Of a stretch of DNA of 55,926 bases, positions 1 to 10,086 are shown in pieces (the stretch's first letter is position 1; every line of letters begins with the position of its first letter). The position numbers and the translations under genes are program-made. Below the pieces are notes generated by a model. The model saw only the letters and a list, made by a program, of their open reading frames with translations, was not told the DNA's origin and did not search any database. Source of the stretch: Prorocentrum cordatum (lineage: Eukaryota > Sar > Dinophyceae > Prorocentrales > Prorocentraceae); the NCBI GenBank assembly GCA_963575745.1, contig CAUYUJ010016465.1:156570-212495 (forward strand). Reading direction: 5' to 3'.

Positions 1-53
<53 letters not shown>

Positions 54-66
54 GTACTACTAGTAC
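1..66. repeat. (TAC)n microsatellite
   Basis: A near-perfect TAC/CTA trinucleotide run opens the window and degrades into CTAGTACTAC near base 52. The window edge cuts it, so its full length is unknown. Confidence 0.97.
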
Positions 67-800
67 CACTTGCCTCCGAGGGCAACATGCACTGACTCCA
101 CCCCGCCTGTCAGGTCCCCTTACACCTTCTTTGTCGCGCCGTCGCGACGTCAACCGCGGGAAAACGACAAATTTTGGATTAAATATCGCGCCCACTCTGG
201 AGTCTGAATCGGTCCGTTCTTTTGCGGGGCACGGGCCGAATCAGGATCCAGAGCGGACGTGGTCGTTTGCGTTGAGTTTCGTCGCTATTCCGCGGGGAGG
301 CGGTCCCGTCATGTTTTCGCGTTGTCTCGGTTCCGCTTTGGCGTCGGGGCGGGGGCGGCACATTTCTGTTGATTCAGTCGCGTGTTTCTGTTTATCCGCT
401 CTGGGTCTTGAGTCCGGCCGATTTTTTGCAGAGACGGACGGAGCCAGGTTCAAGGATGGATGCGGTCTTGTTCGCGCCCATTTGGAGCCCGAAACGGGCC
501 ATTTGCTTGATGGGGGCGGACAGTTTCAGGATCCAAAATCTGCTTTGGATATTGAAGCGGTCCGTTCTCCTTGAGCAAACGCCCCGTTTCAGGTTCCAAA
601 TGGGCGTGAACAGGATCGCGCCTTTTCGCGTTCCTGAATTCGGCTGCTGAACATCAGAGAAATTTCGAACATGCCGTTGCAGGATCACTACTGGCGCGAT
701 TTAGTTTCAGCGCTGGGCCGATTCAGGTTCGAACGACGGGCCGATGCAGGTTCCAGGGCGGGCTGGAACAGGACCCAGTTTTTCCCTCGAACCTGAAGCC
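67..800. other. No gene recognised; contains an inverted repeat
   Basis: Moderately GC-rich sequence with short open frames on both strands and no recognisable domain. The stretch at 471-500 (TTCGCGCCCATTTGGA...) recurs as an approximate reverse complement at 581-610, giving arms of about 30 bp around an 80-bp spacer. Around it, variants of a cggtccgttct phrase recur. It looks like decayed repeat DNA. Confidence 0.5.
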
Positions 801-804
801 GACC

Positions 805-1450
805 TATGCCGAGTTCCGCGGAGCGCTGCGGGAACGGGCGCGGGCGCGGTCGCGGCAGCGGCGCGCTAGTGAGGGGGGAGCTATGGTCTTGCATCCGCTT
901 TTTCGGAACTCCCCCCCCTCCCCTTCCGCGGGGCGCGCGCGCGCGCGGGAACGGGCGCGGACGCGGCAGCGGTAATGGCGCGTTTGGGAGGGAGGAAGTA
1001 TGGCGTTTCATTGTTCTTTAAGCGTTTTCCTTTCCCTCTGTGAGGCGCGTGCGCGGAAACGGGCGCGATCACCGCAACTAGCGGCAATGGCGCGTCGGGG
1101 AGGAGGGGCGGGGGGGGGATGATTGTCTTTCGTAGATTCTTCGGGTTCCCTTCTTCCGCGGGGCACTTGCGCGGGCGGGCGCAGAAACGGGCGCGGGCGC
1201 GGCAGCCGCAATGGCGCGTTTGAGGGGGGGGCCGCGCCTGTTCATCGACCCGTTTGGTTTTACTCCTTTTCCGCGGGATGCGCGGGCGGGCGCGGAAACC
1301 AGCGCGGGCGCGGCAACGGCAATGGCGCGTTTGGGGGGGGCGCGGGAAACCATCGCCTTTCATAGATGTTTCGCGTTCTGTTTTTGTTTCTCCCCGCGGG
1401 TTACGCGGGCGGGCGTGGGGGCGGGCGCGGGCACGGTCGTAATCCACGGG
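805..1450. repeat. GC-rich degenerate tandem units of about 110-130 bp
   Basis: About five diverged units share a core of a CCGCGGG-type box, an ACGGGCGCGGGCGCGGCA-type box, an AATGGCGCGTTTG-type box, and then a G-run of 6-9. The poly-Arg/Gly/Ala open frames here on both strands are products of the repeat. No gene is called. Confidence 0.7.
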
Positions 1451-1519
1451 AATGCCCCCAAAGAACCTGAAACCGTGAACGCGGGACGTTCCGAAAACAC
1501 CCGCGGGGTCACCCTCGAG

Positions 1520-2060
1520 AACCTTGGGAATCGATTCCCAAGGTTTTACAAAACGACCCCGGGACCATTGTCAGGAAACCTTCGCCTACTCGCCACCCAG
1601 GAAAAATTGCAACCCGCGCTCCCGCACGCACGCGCGCGCGCCCACGCCCGGGCGCGCACACGCACCCACGCGCGCACCCTTGGGATCACCTTCGAAATCC
1701 CTGGGGATCGACTCCCAAGGATTTCGAAAGCGAGCCCAGGATCATTATCGGAATATTGCAAGTGTTAAGCCCAGAAGTGGGAGCGCCCCGGGAGAATTAC
1801 ATGTGAAATCATTTTTGGATTTATCGGTTTCTTCAGATTTCTGGGGCAATACCAAGGTAAGTTCCAAATCGTCTCCATGTGCGGGAAAGCCAAGGAAACC
1901 TGAGATTCAGAATATGGAAGAATCCGGGGGGGGACCTTTTTGGAGTCACCTTTGACATCCCTGGGGATCGATTCCCAGGGATTCCTAAATTAATGGTTTA
2001 GACGGGGCGCGCGGGGGGGAAAGTCTCTTACCTCCCTTGGAATCGACTCCAAGGAACCAA
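1520..2060. repeat. Four copies of a palindrome centred on ATCGAT/TCGA
   Basis: A perfect palindrome with core TTGGGAATCGATTCCCAA lies at 1520-1545. Related imperfect palindromes occur at 1691-1728 (arms extended by TTCGAAATCC), about 1957-1985 and about 2034-2056. All keep a central TCGA. The sequence just left of each is also related (caccctcgag, caccttcgaa, cacctttgac), so a longer unit than the palindrome is repeated. No coding sequence is supported. Confidence 0.8.
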
Positions 2061-2689
2061 GAGTTGCGATCCCATGCGATGCCGACCCCAATTAGCACGG
2101 CCGTCTTGGAGATATTGTAACCACCGAATCGTAACATCGTGCTGTGTTAAATCTCCTAGCTGGGCATCAATGGCAACATCTAGTGAAATAGCAATAACCT
2201 GATAGGGGGCCACCGCCGTCGCAAATTCAAGGCATTCTTGAAAGTCACCTGGCCCCCTTGCCCCAGAAACAATATGCAAAAAAAGGCCACCACGGTGTAT
2301 CTCATTTCTGGCGCCATGCATGAGGTACGAAAATCTCGGAAGTCCTCTCGGCGGCACGGGAAATCATGTGCAGATGCATCAGGGCGAGGCGGAGGTGGAG
2401 GTACGAGGGGTTCCTGAACTCCTTCATCCCCTGGGCGATGTTCCCACTTATGCATGGGCACTCCTGGCTGTGAAATTAGATAGCTGGCTGCAGGGCCAAT
2501 TTGATACTCCGCCTCTCGAAGTATCTCTGCTGCTTCTGCCTGGGAAATCGCGCACTGGTGTACGCACTCTGGCACTGCCACACGTTGCCGACACGCTCGG
2601 ACTCTAGCTCCTCGCCTTGGCACCCCTTGTGCCTTGTCATGGGCTCTCTGCTGAGTGCTGAGGTGCATGACTTGCTCTTGCACTTCTTC
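2061..2689 (-). other. Probable LINE 3' end, no domain
   Basis: The minus-strand frame from the zinc fingers stays open to about 2180 but turns into low-complexity Pro/Arg/Ala sequence with no recognisable motif. No poly-A tract or 3' boundary repeat is visible. Confidence 0.4.
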
Positions 2690-2930
2690 TGCGAGAGGTG
2701 CGAGGTGGAGCTGAGGGAGGTAGAGACAGTTGGGCGAGCTGTAGGCGAGGCGGTCCTTGACCAACTCGATGGATGAGAACTGCCTTGCACAGATCCCACA
2801 TGCATTGGGCTCGGCAAACTTGGAGGCCATGCGCCTCGCCTGATAATGTAGCGCGCCTACGTGTGCTGTCATGGCCTCCATCGCTCCGAGCTCCTTATGA
2901 CAATGCTGACATGTGTAACGTAATTCATGT
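2690..2930 (-). CDS. C-terminal C2H2 zinc fingers of the LINE
   Basis: Starting upstream of the ATG at 2881, the frame reads YTCQHCHKELGAMEAMTAHV followed by GALH, a C-x2-C-x12-H-x4-H finger. A second finger starts CGICARQF; its usual first His appears as Arg (VKDRL) before SSPNC. Such fingers often end LINE ORF2 proteins and bind nucleic acid. The second is probably decayed. Confidence 0.6.
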
Positions 2931-3016
2931 GCTGGTAGTATTGGTGCTAGATCACGCGGAGAAGGAAAACCATTGTCATGTGCCAGTGCTAAGATATGCT
3001 GCGTCGTACTTGGGCA

Positions 3017-3670
3017 TCATGATTGCGTGCTTGCCATCGTGCATGCGCATGCATGGCTGATTTTACTTTGGACCGCCATTGAGGGAGAGACCCCATGATC
3101 ATTTTCCCAAGAGTGGAAATCGGTCCCCGGGGACGGCATCAAACGTAACTCGCCATGGCGAGTACTCATCCACCTGAGGTCATTTTCGATTTGAGTCCTG
3201 AACCCCATTGTGGACTCCGAGGAGGCTGCTATGAGGGCCCTAAGGGGCTGCGGTCCAAAGCGTAGTACGCGTCCTAGGTACCGAAGTCGGTGCCGGCATA
3301 ACGTGGTCTCAACGTCCGGCCGCTGTGCTTGCACCAAGGCATGGGCTGTGGTAGCGGTGTCCTGTGAATAGACTGGCAACTTCAAAGCAGCTCGATATAT
3401 TCTTGTCACCTGGGTCTGGAGCCTGCTCATGTGTCCTCCAGTGAGGGGCGGCCAAACGCACGCGTTATGCAACTGTCCTGACTGTGCCAGGCTGTCGCCA
3501 AGCTGGAGCTTCCTCTGGTCAGTCAGGGTGTGGCTCTTGAAAACTGTCTTGCGGAGCGTTGACAGCATGCCTGTAGTCCCGCGTGTGCGATGGGCAAGCT
3601 CAGCAAACATATCTCCTTGACCGGTTAGCATTGCCCCAAGATCACGATGCCGATGCACTGCTGGAACCAA
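3017..3670 (-). pseudogene. LINE reverse transcriptase thumb / C-terminal region
   Basis: An open frame of 217 residues begins AVHRHRDLGAMLTG, like the KYLGV-type block after the palm, followed by a helical region (…LRKTVFKSHTLT…) and a TRIYRAALKLP block typical of LINE C-terminal regions. It lies directly downstream of the YADD core in another frame. It has no separate enzymatic motif; the call rests on position and the conserved block order. Confidence 0.6.
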
Positions 3671-3804
3671 AAAACTTTCAGGAGCATATGGGGTTGGGGG
3701 GAGATGTAGGTGCCCATCTCAAACGTGCCATAGCTCCCGATATACTTCTTGCTTACCCTTACCCCAGAATTGGATCATGATGGCTGTTTTGTCAGGTCCG
3801 AAAT

Positions 3805-4691
3805 TCACCTTGAAGCCCCTGGGGCAACGCCACAAACAATGGAGGTAAGCTGTTCTACTCGCCCAAGGATTTGCGAAGGCGGTCCCATGGTAAAAAACAA
3901 CACATCGTCAGCATAACTAGCGTCATGTAGGCTAACCTGGGGATTGGACCCTGTTTGGGTCTCTAGGGGCTCTGGGGAGGTATCCTCCAAGACCGAGTGG
4001 GGTGGGGCCTTGGGCATTTGCACTGCCATTCCTGCTGCATCTATTAGGTCGCGAGCTTCTTTCAAACATTCCGTCATTACGAACAAGAAAAGAGTGGTCG
4101 CCAGAGGGTTGCCTGCACGAGGCCCTCGAGTAGTGGTGCCAATCCTTCCTGACCCCTGGACTCCGAACCATGTGCCTCGTAGTGGCTCAGCAACTCCACG
4201 AAGCAGGTGTTCGGGCGCGCCCAACTGTTCAAAAAGCGTGCCTTGATGAAGGCGCTCTTGAAACTTGTGCCATGCGTCAGCTGGCAAATCCACGCTGCGA
4301 AAGAGACGGGCAATCTGTTCATCACTGGGTGCGTCATAGGCTACAAGTTCTCGCGCAACATAGTTGAACGCTGATTCCAGGTCAACGAAGAGCATGCCCA
4401 AACACACCTTACGGTTACGAGCAAGTGTTCCTAGGAGGCGGGCAGTGCGTGAAGCAAAGTCCGCCCCTCTCTTTTCCACTGTAGGGGTTCGGCCCCAAGT
4501 AGGACAAACTTGCAGAGGAGGGGGTAGTAATGTCTAGCGAACTCAAAAGGGAATTTCTTAATGACTGATCCTGGTACTCCGTCAAGACCATTAGAACAGT
4601 GCGGAGAAACCTGCACCATCCGCTGTTCAAACTCTATCAGCGTCGGCATGGTCTTGGCTACCTGTGAGTCAGCTGGGGGCAGGTGGTCCAT
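3805..4691 (-). pseudogene. LINE reverse transcriptase core
   Basis: Two minus-strand frames cover the domain. The N-terminal part (4431-4691) has NGLDGVPGSVIKK and a hydrophobic helix through LLGAEPLQW, matching the fingers of LINE reverse transcriptases. The next part (3805-4479) has LFVDLESAFNYV (the first catalytic Asp, motif A), GPRAGNPLATTLF (motif B region) and SYADDVLFF (motif C, the two catalytic Asp). The frame changes near 4440-4480. All three catalytic Asp residues remain, so the lesion is the frameshift rather than the active site. It would copy element RNA into DNA. Confidence 0.85.
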
Positions 4692-5425
4692 CCGATCCTG
4701 CGCCAGGCGGGTTAAGTCCTCAAAGGGGCAATGATGTCCTAGCTCGAGCTCAAAGGAAAAAAAAAGAAAAACACAAACTCAACCCATCTGTCGGCTGATG
4801 CCGTGGGTGTGCCAATGCATTTTCCTAATATGTATGCGACCATGGGGGGGACGGTTTGCATATTCTTTTCTTCGGTCCCGTCCCCGGCCTGCGTGACGTA
4901 CGAAACGCCAGTGCCATCTTCCTACTATTGAATGCATCTGCTGCCAAACCCACGACCTCCTCCACGTGGGTGCGCTTATCGACTTCCAGCCGATGCGAGA
5001 GCAGGGCCGAGGTTGGACGGAGCAGGAGGACGATGTAGCGCTGACAAACTCTGCATGGAGAGAAGACCGGCATACGTTCGAGTCGCAGAGGCTGCACAAC
5101 TGCTAGGTAGCAACTGCGGTGCCGAACGTGTGTACATCGCTCCTGTCCACGATGCCCAACAGCACCGAGGCCATCCTGTGATACGATAACGTAATGCATC
5201 TCGACATGTATAACATGCTCGTGCAAGTTCCACCGCTAGATGCGCATGTACTTGAAAGTGCCTGATGTACTTGAGGTGTTGTGACCGTGACATGTGTACA
5301 CTTGGAATAACACGTGCTGGTGTAAGTCGGTTTTTCCACGGTCGGACTGTCCATGTGCTTGGGCTCTTAGCACATGCCCATGCGTGAAAGCATAATGACC
5401 GTTGGCACCTTCGATATTGTGTAAG
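4692..5425 (-). other. LINE linker between endonuclease and reverse transcriptase
   Basis: No single frame stays open across this stretch. Several short minus-strand frames (for example 4779-5099 and 4825-5226) overlap, as expected of decayed coding sequence. It sits where LINE ORF2 normally has a basic linker. No domain is visible. Confidence 0.5.
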
Positions 5426-6841
5426 TCACCGACGATAAGAGGACCTCACTGCGGAACGTTGTTGTAGACTAGCTAAGGAAGCATTAGATAACCAACTGGG
5501 TGTCTGGGTCTTCTTATTCGGCTTAAGGTAGCTGGAAACAAACTGTAGTACCCAGGAGTCTTTCCGTGCACATTGGTCCGTAGGGTGCCCATATTCCCAA
5601 AAGCCTACATCATGTCCTACCTTCATATGACAACGAAATTCATGTTGTATCATGGGGTCTCCCAGGGCCTCCAGGTCAACCTGCGCGGGCTTCCGAGAAA
5701 ACACTGGGGGGGGGGACTTGTGATCGGGCAAAACAAACTGCATCTGGATCACGTCGTGCTCAGGTACTGCATTGCCTAGATCCACGTCGGGGTTAACCTT
5801 GTAGTTCCTCACGCGGGTAATCGTGGATATGGGCGCGCAAGGGTAATCGATCCTCTTGTGGACCTTGCCGTCAGGAGAATGCCATGCGCGTTGGGCCATC
5901 TGGTCGATGGGCCCGTGAAACGTAGCAAGCGCGCACAAGTCAAACTCCCGCAGGAAGGCATGCATACGTTGGCCGGTCAGATTCTCCACATCAGAATGGC
6001 GTCCTCCAACTGAGTGCGACGGTGCAGACCCTAGCTGTGCATTGCTACCCACTAGCATCACGGGAACATGATAATGTTTAAGATGCATGCTGACTTGCTG
6101 CGATAAGCTCTTCCACCATTCGGGCACAACACGACTGGCGCCCACAACCTGGGAGTGCGGGGCATGTCCTGCTATAGTGAACAGCACGCAGTTTTGCAAG
6201 GTAAGGGTAAGAAGCATAATGGTAGGACTGGAGTAAACCACGCAAATACGCTTCTTGTTGAGGCCTTGCATGGGAGACAGTTCCAGGTTAATCCAACCTG
6301 CTATGCCATCAGTTCCTTGGGGGGTGGCGGAGCTGTGCACAATATACTGCGGCAAAACAGCGGCTGGAAGCTCATGCTTCATCCGTGTCTCCAGCGTCAA
6401 ATCAATGTGTAACTGCTGATCCTGAAATACTCTCGCAAGCATTCGTATTCGCCCACTGGCGTTCAGTCCACATAGACGTTGACTGCGAAACAGGCCAGCA
6501 CGATTCACCCATTTGTTTAGCTTAGATCGTAGGGTAAGTACGCTCGCTAGCGCCAAGTTCACCGAACTTTGGGTCGGGATCTGGGTACCAAAACCTGATG
6601 GACAAGTCTTGGAGGTAGTTGGCGATGATATTGGGTAGGGGGTCAGGTCGAACGGTCGAAGCTTCGGGACGAGTAGCTTCCCATTAGACAATATACTTGG
6701 GTATTTAAACTGCTCCCAATGCGGACTTGCGAGTAACCAGCCCCACATTAATGGCTTAGGATCAAATAGTAATGACGCAAAGGGAACATAAGGAGGGGGG
6801 GCGTCAAAACCCATTCCAGATAGCCTAGCCAAGACATCCAC
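5426..6841 (-). CDS. LINE endonuclease (EEP/APE-like) domain
   Basis: An open frame of 471 residues. Residues about 130-330 carry the endonuclease signature: a GRIRMLARVF block, then DLTLETR with the catalytic Glu, GTDGIAGWI, VLFTIAGHAPHS, MLVGSNAQLG in place of the usual (L)GDFNA, a KRIDY block, and a terminal EHD in place of the usual SDH. This domain nicks target DNA to prime reverse transcription. The GDxN Asp reads as Ser (GSN) and the final motif is altered, so activity is doubtful. The first 100 residues link from RNase H; the last 100 lead toward the reverse transcriptase and are not recognisable. The frame is intact throughout and may be read from further upstream. Confidence 0.7.
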   Translation of the reverse strand: MDVLARLSGMGFDAPPPYVPFASLLFDPKPLMWGWLLASPHWEQFKYPSILSNGKLLVPKLRPFDLTPYPISSPTTSKTCPSGFGTQIPTQSSVNLALASVLTLRSKLNKWVNRAGLFRSQRLCGLNASGRIRMLARVFQDQQLHIDLTLETRMKHELPAAVLPQYIVHSSATPQGTDGIAGWINLELSPMQGLNKKRICVVYSSPTIMLLTLTLQNCVLFTIAGHAPHSQVVGASRVVPEWWKSLSQQVSMHLKHYHVPVMLVGSNAQLGSAPSHSVGGRHSDVENLTGQRMHAFLREFDLCALATFHGPIDQMAQRAWHSPDGKVHKRIDYPCAPISTITRVRNYKVNPDVDLGNAVPEHDVIQMQFVLPDHKSPPPVFSRKPAQVDLEALGDPMIQHEFRCHMKVGHDVGFWEYGHPTDQCARKDSWVLQFVSSYLKPNKKTQTPSWLSNASLASLQQRSAVRSSYRR

Positions 6842-7300
6842 TAACTCGTTCAGAGGATCTCATTGGCGCGCCCGACCATGTTGCCCCCTGACTTCACGCC
6901 CTAGGGGCTCAACGATCTGGACACAGGCTCGCGACAACTGGGGCGTGGGCTTGGTAGCAGGAGTACCGTTCAAAGCGAACATCATGTTGAGGGTGGGGAG
7001 GTTATCGATGTGAAATTCTACCGGCACTTTAAATGCTTCTGGCATCTGCAGCACGAAGGAAACTGCCCATGCTGCTTCCAGATACTCGGCGATTTCGGAT
7101 AGCTGCTCACGACCTGCCAAGTCTCTAATATCATCCTCCACTGGTGCTGCAAGAAATCCGCGAATAGCCAAACTCCCGTCGGCATATTCGTAGACGACTG
7201 CCGTAGCTGAGGAGGGGGGGGGGGGGGGGGGGGGGCGGGGATCTGGGCTGTAGGTGCACCCCCATGCCCATCTGTGTACATATGTACACAGGTGTTTCTG
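6838..7300 (-). pseudogene. RNase H domain of the LINE, N-terminal in ORF2
   Basis: RNase H motifs occur in order. MYTDGHGG near 7280 holds the first catalytic Asp. After a Pro-rich gap comes ATAVVYEYADG, then SEIAEYLEAAWAV (catalytic Glu), then VEFHIDNLP (Asp), then VRGQHGRARQ and NELVDVLA (the HxG...NExxD end motif). The first block is in another frame from the rest, and the break falls at 22 consecutive G at 7214-7235. A single in-frame TGA near 6867 separates the last two motifs. The domain would degrade RNA in RNA/DNA hybrids during retrotransposition. It runs directly into the endonuclease domain downstream. The motif order makes the family call firm even though this copy is broken. Confidence 0.75.
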
Positions 7301-7514
7301 ATCCCCTAACCTCAACAAGGGCCCCTATAGCCTCCGGGGTGGAAGGGGCGTAGGTAGCCCCGCAAAACTTGGGGCAGGAATGCTTCTAAGAAAAATGGCC
7401 ATGGAGCCAAAACTTGGCCCGCCGCTGCGCGGGCACCCAAGAAGGGAAGGACCGCATGCGGGGTGGGGGGGGGCGGGGGGTCAGGCGGAAGCCCTTGAGA
7501 AAAGATGGGGCATC

Positions 7515-8925
7515 TCAAGAAACTACGAGACACGCCTGGGATCCCCTTGCCCCTGCTCGTGGCGGGGTCTTGCTCCGGGGTCGCGGCTCGGAATCCCCAA
7601 TCGCCTCCGAGCGCCTGTCTGCTGCTCTGGAGGCTGTGCGTCGCCCCTCCCGCGCTGGAGGTCGCGGTGGAAAAACTGGAGGTGCTGAGCCTGGGGGAGG
7701 CGCTCCTACTACGGCGAGCTGACAGTCCGAGGGCGACACCTCGGCAATCATGAGTGGGGCTTGCTGTGACTGGCTCACTTCTACTCCGTGCCCTGCTTGC
7801 TGCTGATGTAGTAGCGCCTGCTGATGCATCTGCTGTAGCGCTGGATTCTGCTGGTGCGCCTGCGGCGCAGGCATGGGAAGCCCCACAGCCTGTGCCACTT
7901 GTACTGGGTCGCATCCCATCGGTTGTGGCGGAACTGATGAGGCTGGCTGTCCTGGTGCAGCATGTCCGGCGATGCACGTGTAGAGCGCGTTGAAATTGGC
8001 CGACAAACCGATGAGATTCTCTGCCAAAATCAGCTGTGTACGTTGCAACTCCGCTAGGCCGGAAATGTTGGCCTGCCACTGAGCCGACGAAGAACCACCA
8101 CCAAGATTTCCATCTGTAGGTCGTGGGGGTCCGCTGCCTTCCATGGGCGCGTCGACCTGGCGGTGCAACGTCCGAGGGGTAGCCGGGCAGGTAGCTAGGA
8201 CGATGGTCCACAACTCCTCCCCGGCCTGCTTCATGATCTGATGATCTGTCTCCTGTCTGGCGAGATCTTGCGTGAGGGTGGCCACTCGCTCTTGAGCCTT
8301 GTCCAACTCTGACTTGGTGGTCTGAATACGTTTCTCGGACCTGGCGATGGCATCTTCTTGTCGTCGTAGCTGAACTGAGGGCCCTTTGGCACCGTGCATC
8401 ATCGCCAGGGTCAGGCAATGCTCCTCGGCGTGGTGTCTGACATCTTGCCCACGCCGATGCTTCTCTATGATGAGAGTGTCGAGTGCTGCCAACTGCGATG
8501 CCACCCTGCTGCGGCACATCTCCTTGACCTCCTCTGGGGCTTGGTCCATCGGCGGCGGGTCCCACTGCGGGTGGCTCCTGGCCGCCAAGGGTCCCATGGC
8601 CCGTAGGTTCAACAACAGTTTGGCGGAATAGACCTGCAGGGTGCCGGGGGGTCGATCACTTCGACGTCTTGCTTTCCACGTGCACGAGTGGACGGTTGTT
8701 CGCGAGCTGGTGAAGCACCCCGTGGTGGCTGACGCTCTCGTGATCCTGAACGCTCGGGACTTCGTCGTGTTCGGGGCGACTGCTGCCTCTGCCACGGCGG
8801 TGAGCCAGGCTGGCCAGGCGCATCCTTCTGCAGACACGCGTAGCACGCTGCAGCTGTCATCCACTTGATGGTACCACACTCGCATCTCCATGTCTTAGAT
8901 ACTGGCGATCTCGGCCTCGACAATT
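7515..8925 (-). pseudogene. LINE ORF1-like: RanBP2-like zinc finger, coiled coil, Gln-rich tail
   Basis: The reading opens at 8923 with MSRPRSPVSKTWRCEC and a W-x-C-x-C...C-x2-C arrangement (WRCEC, then CYAC 10 residues later), resembling a RanBP2-type zinc ribbon. A basic Arg/Ser/Pro stretch follows. The frame then moves at the C-run near 8645 and continues through a long charged heptad region (…RRQEDAIARSEKRIQTTKS…) typical of a coiled coil, then a Gln/Pro-rich tail ending in a basic stretch at 7515. Zinc finger plus coiled coil fits a nucleic-acid-binding, multimerising ORF1 protein. Both halves read well but in different frames, so one frameshift separates them. Function is inferred from position and composition. 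Confidence 0.65.
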
Positions 8926-9480
8926 CTTGACTATGGAGGGCACTTGTGGTGGTGCACTCCCGTGATGGTGCTGTAGTAGTCGTCGGTCTCGATCTTGGCG
9001 TAGTCGTGCTCTAGCTTCAGCTCGTTGCCGTCGTTGACGGCGATGCCAAGCGGGAGACCTGGACCTTTCTCGGTCCGTCGCGCTCACAAGCGCTGGGGGC
9101 TGTCGCCATGGCGGGCGCAGGCGGGCGCGCCTGCCGCGGGGGCAAAACAGCCCCGCGCGCGGGGCCTCGCAGCGAAGCCACATGAGGACGAGAGGAGGAC
9201 GGGAGGAGGACGGAAGGAGGACGGGAGCAGAACGGGAGGAGAACGGGAGGAGCAAGATCAAGCTAGCGCAAGCAAGCAAGCGGAAGCAAGCAAGCGCAAG
9301 CGAGCAATAAGAAGCAAGCAAGAACCAGCGATCAGGTGCAAGCAAGCAAGGGCAAGCAAGAGCAAGCAAGCGAGAGCAAGCACGCAAGAGCAAGCAAGCA
9401 AATGCCATTGGAAAAAGAAGGGGCCGTTATAAAAAAGGGGGGGCCATTGGAAAAAGGGGGGTCCTACAGACAAATTACTT
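8926..9480. repeat. LINE 5' flank with (AAGC)n-rich tract at 9255-9400
   Basis: Between 9180 and 9255 there are GGACGGGAGGA-type units. From 9255 to 9400 the sequence is dominated by AGCAAGCAAG units with variations. Long open frames on either strand come from the repeats. No promoter or trans-splicing signal is recognised. Confidence 0.75.
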
Positions 9481-9628
9481 ATGATGAGCGAGGACTCCTA
9501 TAGGGCAAGCCTATTTGGATAATATGTATCACCACATCGGTTCTCCTTTCTAAAAAGATAATAGACTCCACCCCCACCCCACCCCACCCCACCCGGACGT
9601 ATCGGTTCCCCCTGGGATCATATGATTT

Positions 9629-9632
<4 letters not shown>

Positions 9633-9662
<30 letters not shown>
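9633..9662. repeat. (TA)n microsatellite
   Basis: A pure alternating AT run follows the C-rich head of the first module. Similar runs at 13067-13088 and 13105-13141 lie beside the head of the second module. Confidence 0.95.
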
Positions 9663-9665
<3 letters not shown>

Positions 9666-10086
9666 TGCACACCCGTCCATCCTAAATATGAAATCGTATC
9701 ATCCCTGCCAAACCGGTTTCCCCCCCTGAGGTTCCCTTGTATAAAAAAAAAACAAAAAAAACTATGCAATGACATGTGTTGTTTTAACGTAGCACTTTTT
9801 CGCGATTCCCTTGCAACATATGAAACGAAGTGCACACGCGCGCGTCGTCGCGCGCGCATGCCGAAATCCTGCAAAAACCTTCGGTGCGGGAAGGATTTCG
9901 CAATCGAGTTTCCAAACAACATACAAAAAACACAGGGTTGCGCAACACAGAATTGCTAAAAAAGCTTCCGCGAAAGCTCTTGCGAAATCTGGAGAAAACC
10001 ATAGGTTTTTTCCCAACCATCCTGTGGTGTTGGGTCCTCGTTTTGAAGAGACAGCGCCCCGCGTCCCACCTTCTCCTCCTCCTCTC

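Larger units (their letters stand above)
2028..8925 (-). mobile_element. Degenerate non-LTR retrotransposon (LINE)
   Basis: The minus strand from about 8925 down to about 2028 reads, in order: an ORF1-like protein with a zinc finger and coiled coil, an RNase H domain, an exonuclease-endonuclease-phosphatase (EEP/APE-like) domain, a reverse transcriptase with a YADD active site, and C-terminal C2H2 zinc fingers. These are LINE parts, but RNase H lies ahead of the endonuclease rather than after the reverse transcriptase. Frameshifts and stops break the frame (for example the poly-G run at 7214-7235, a TGA near 6867 and a C-run near 8645), so this copy is presumably inactive. No target-site duplication or poly-A tail was identified. 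Dinoflagellate genomes are known to carry many such LINEs. Confidence 0.8.
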
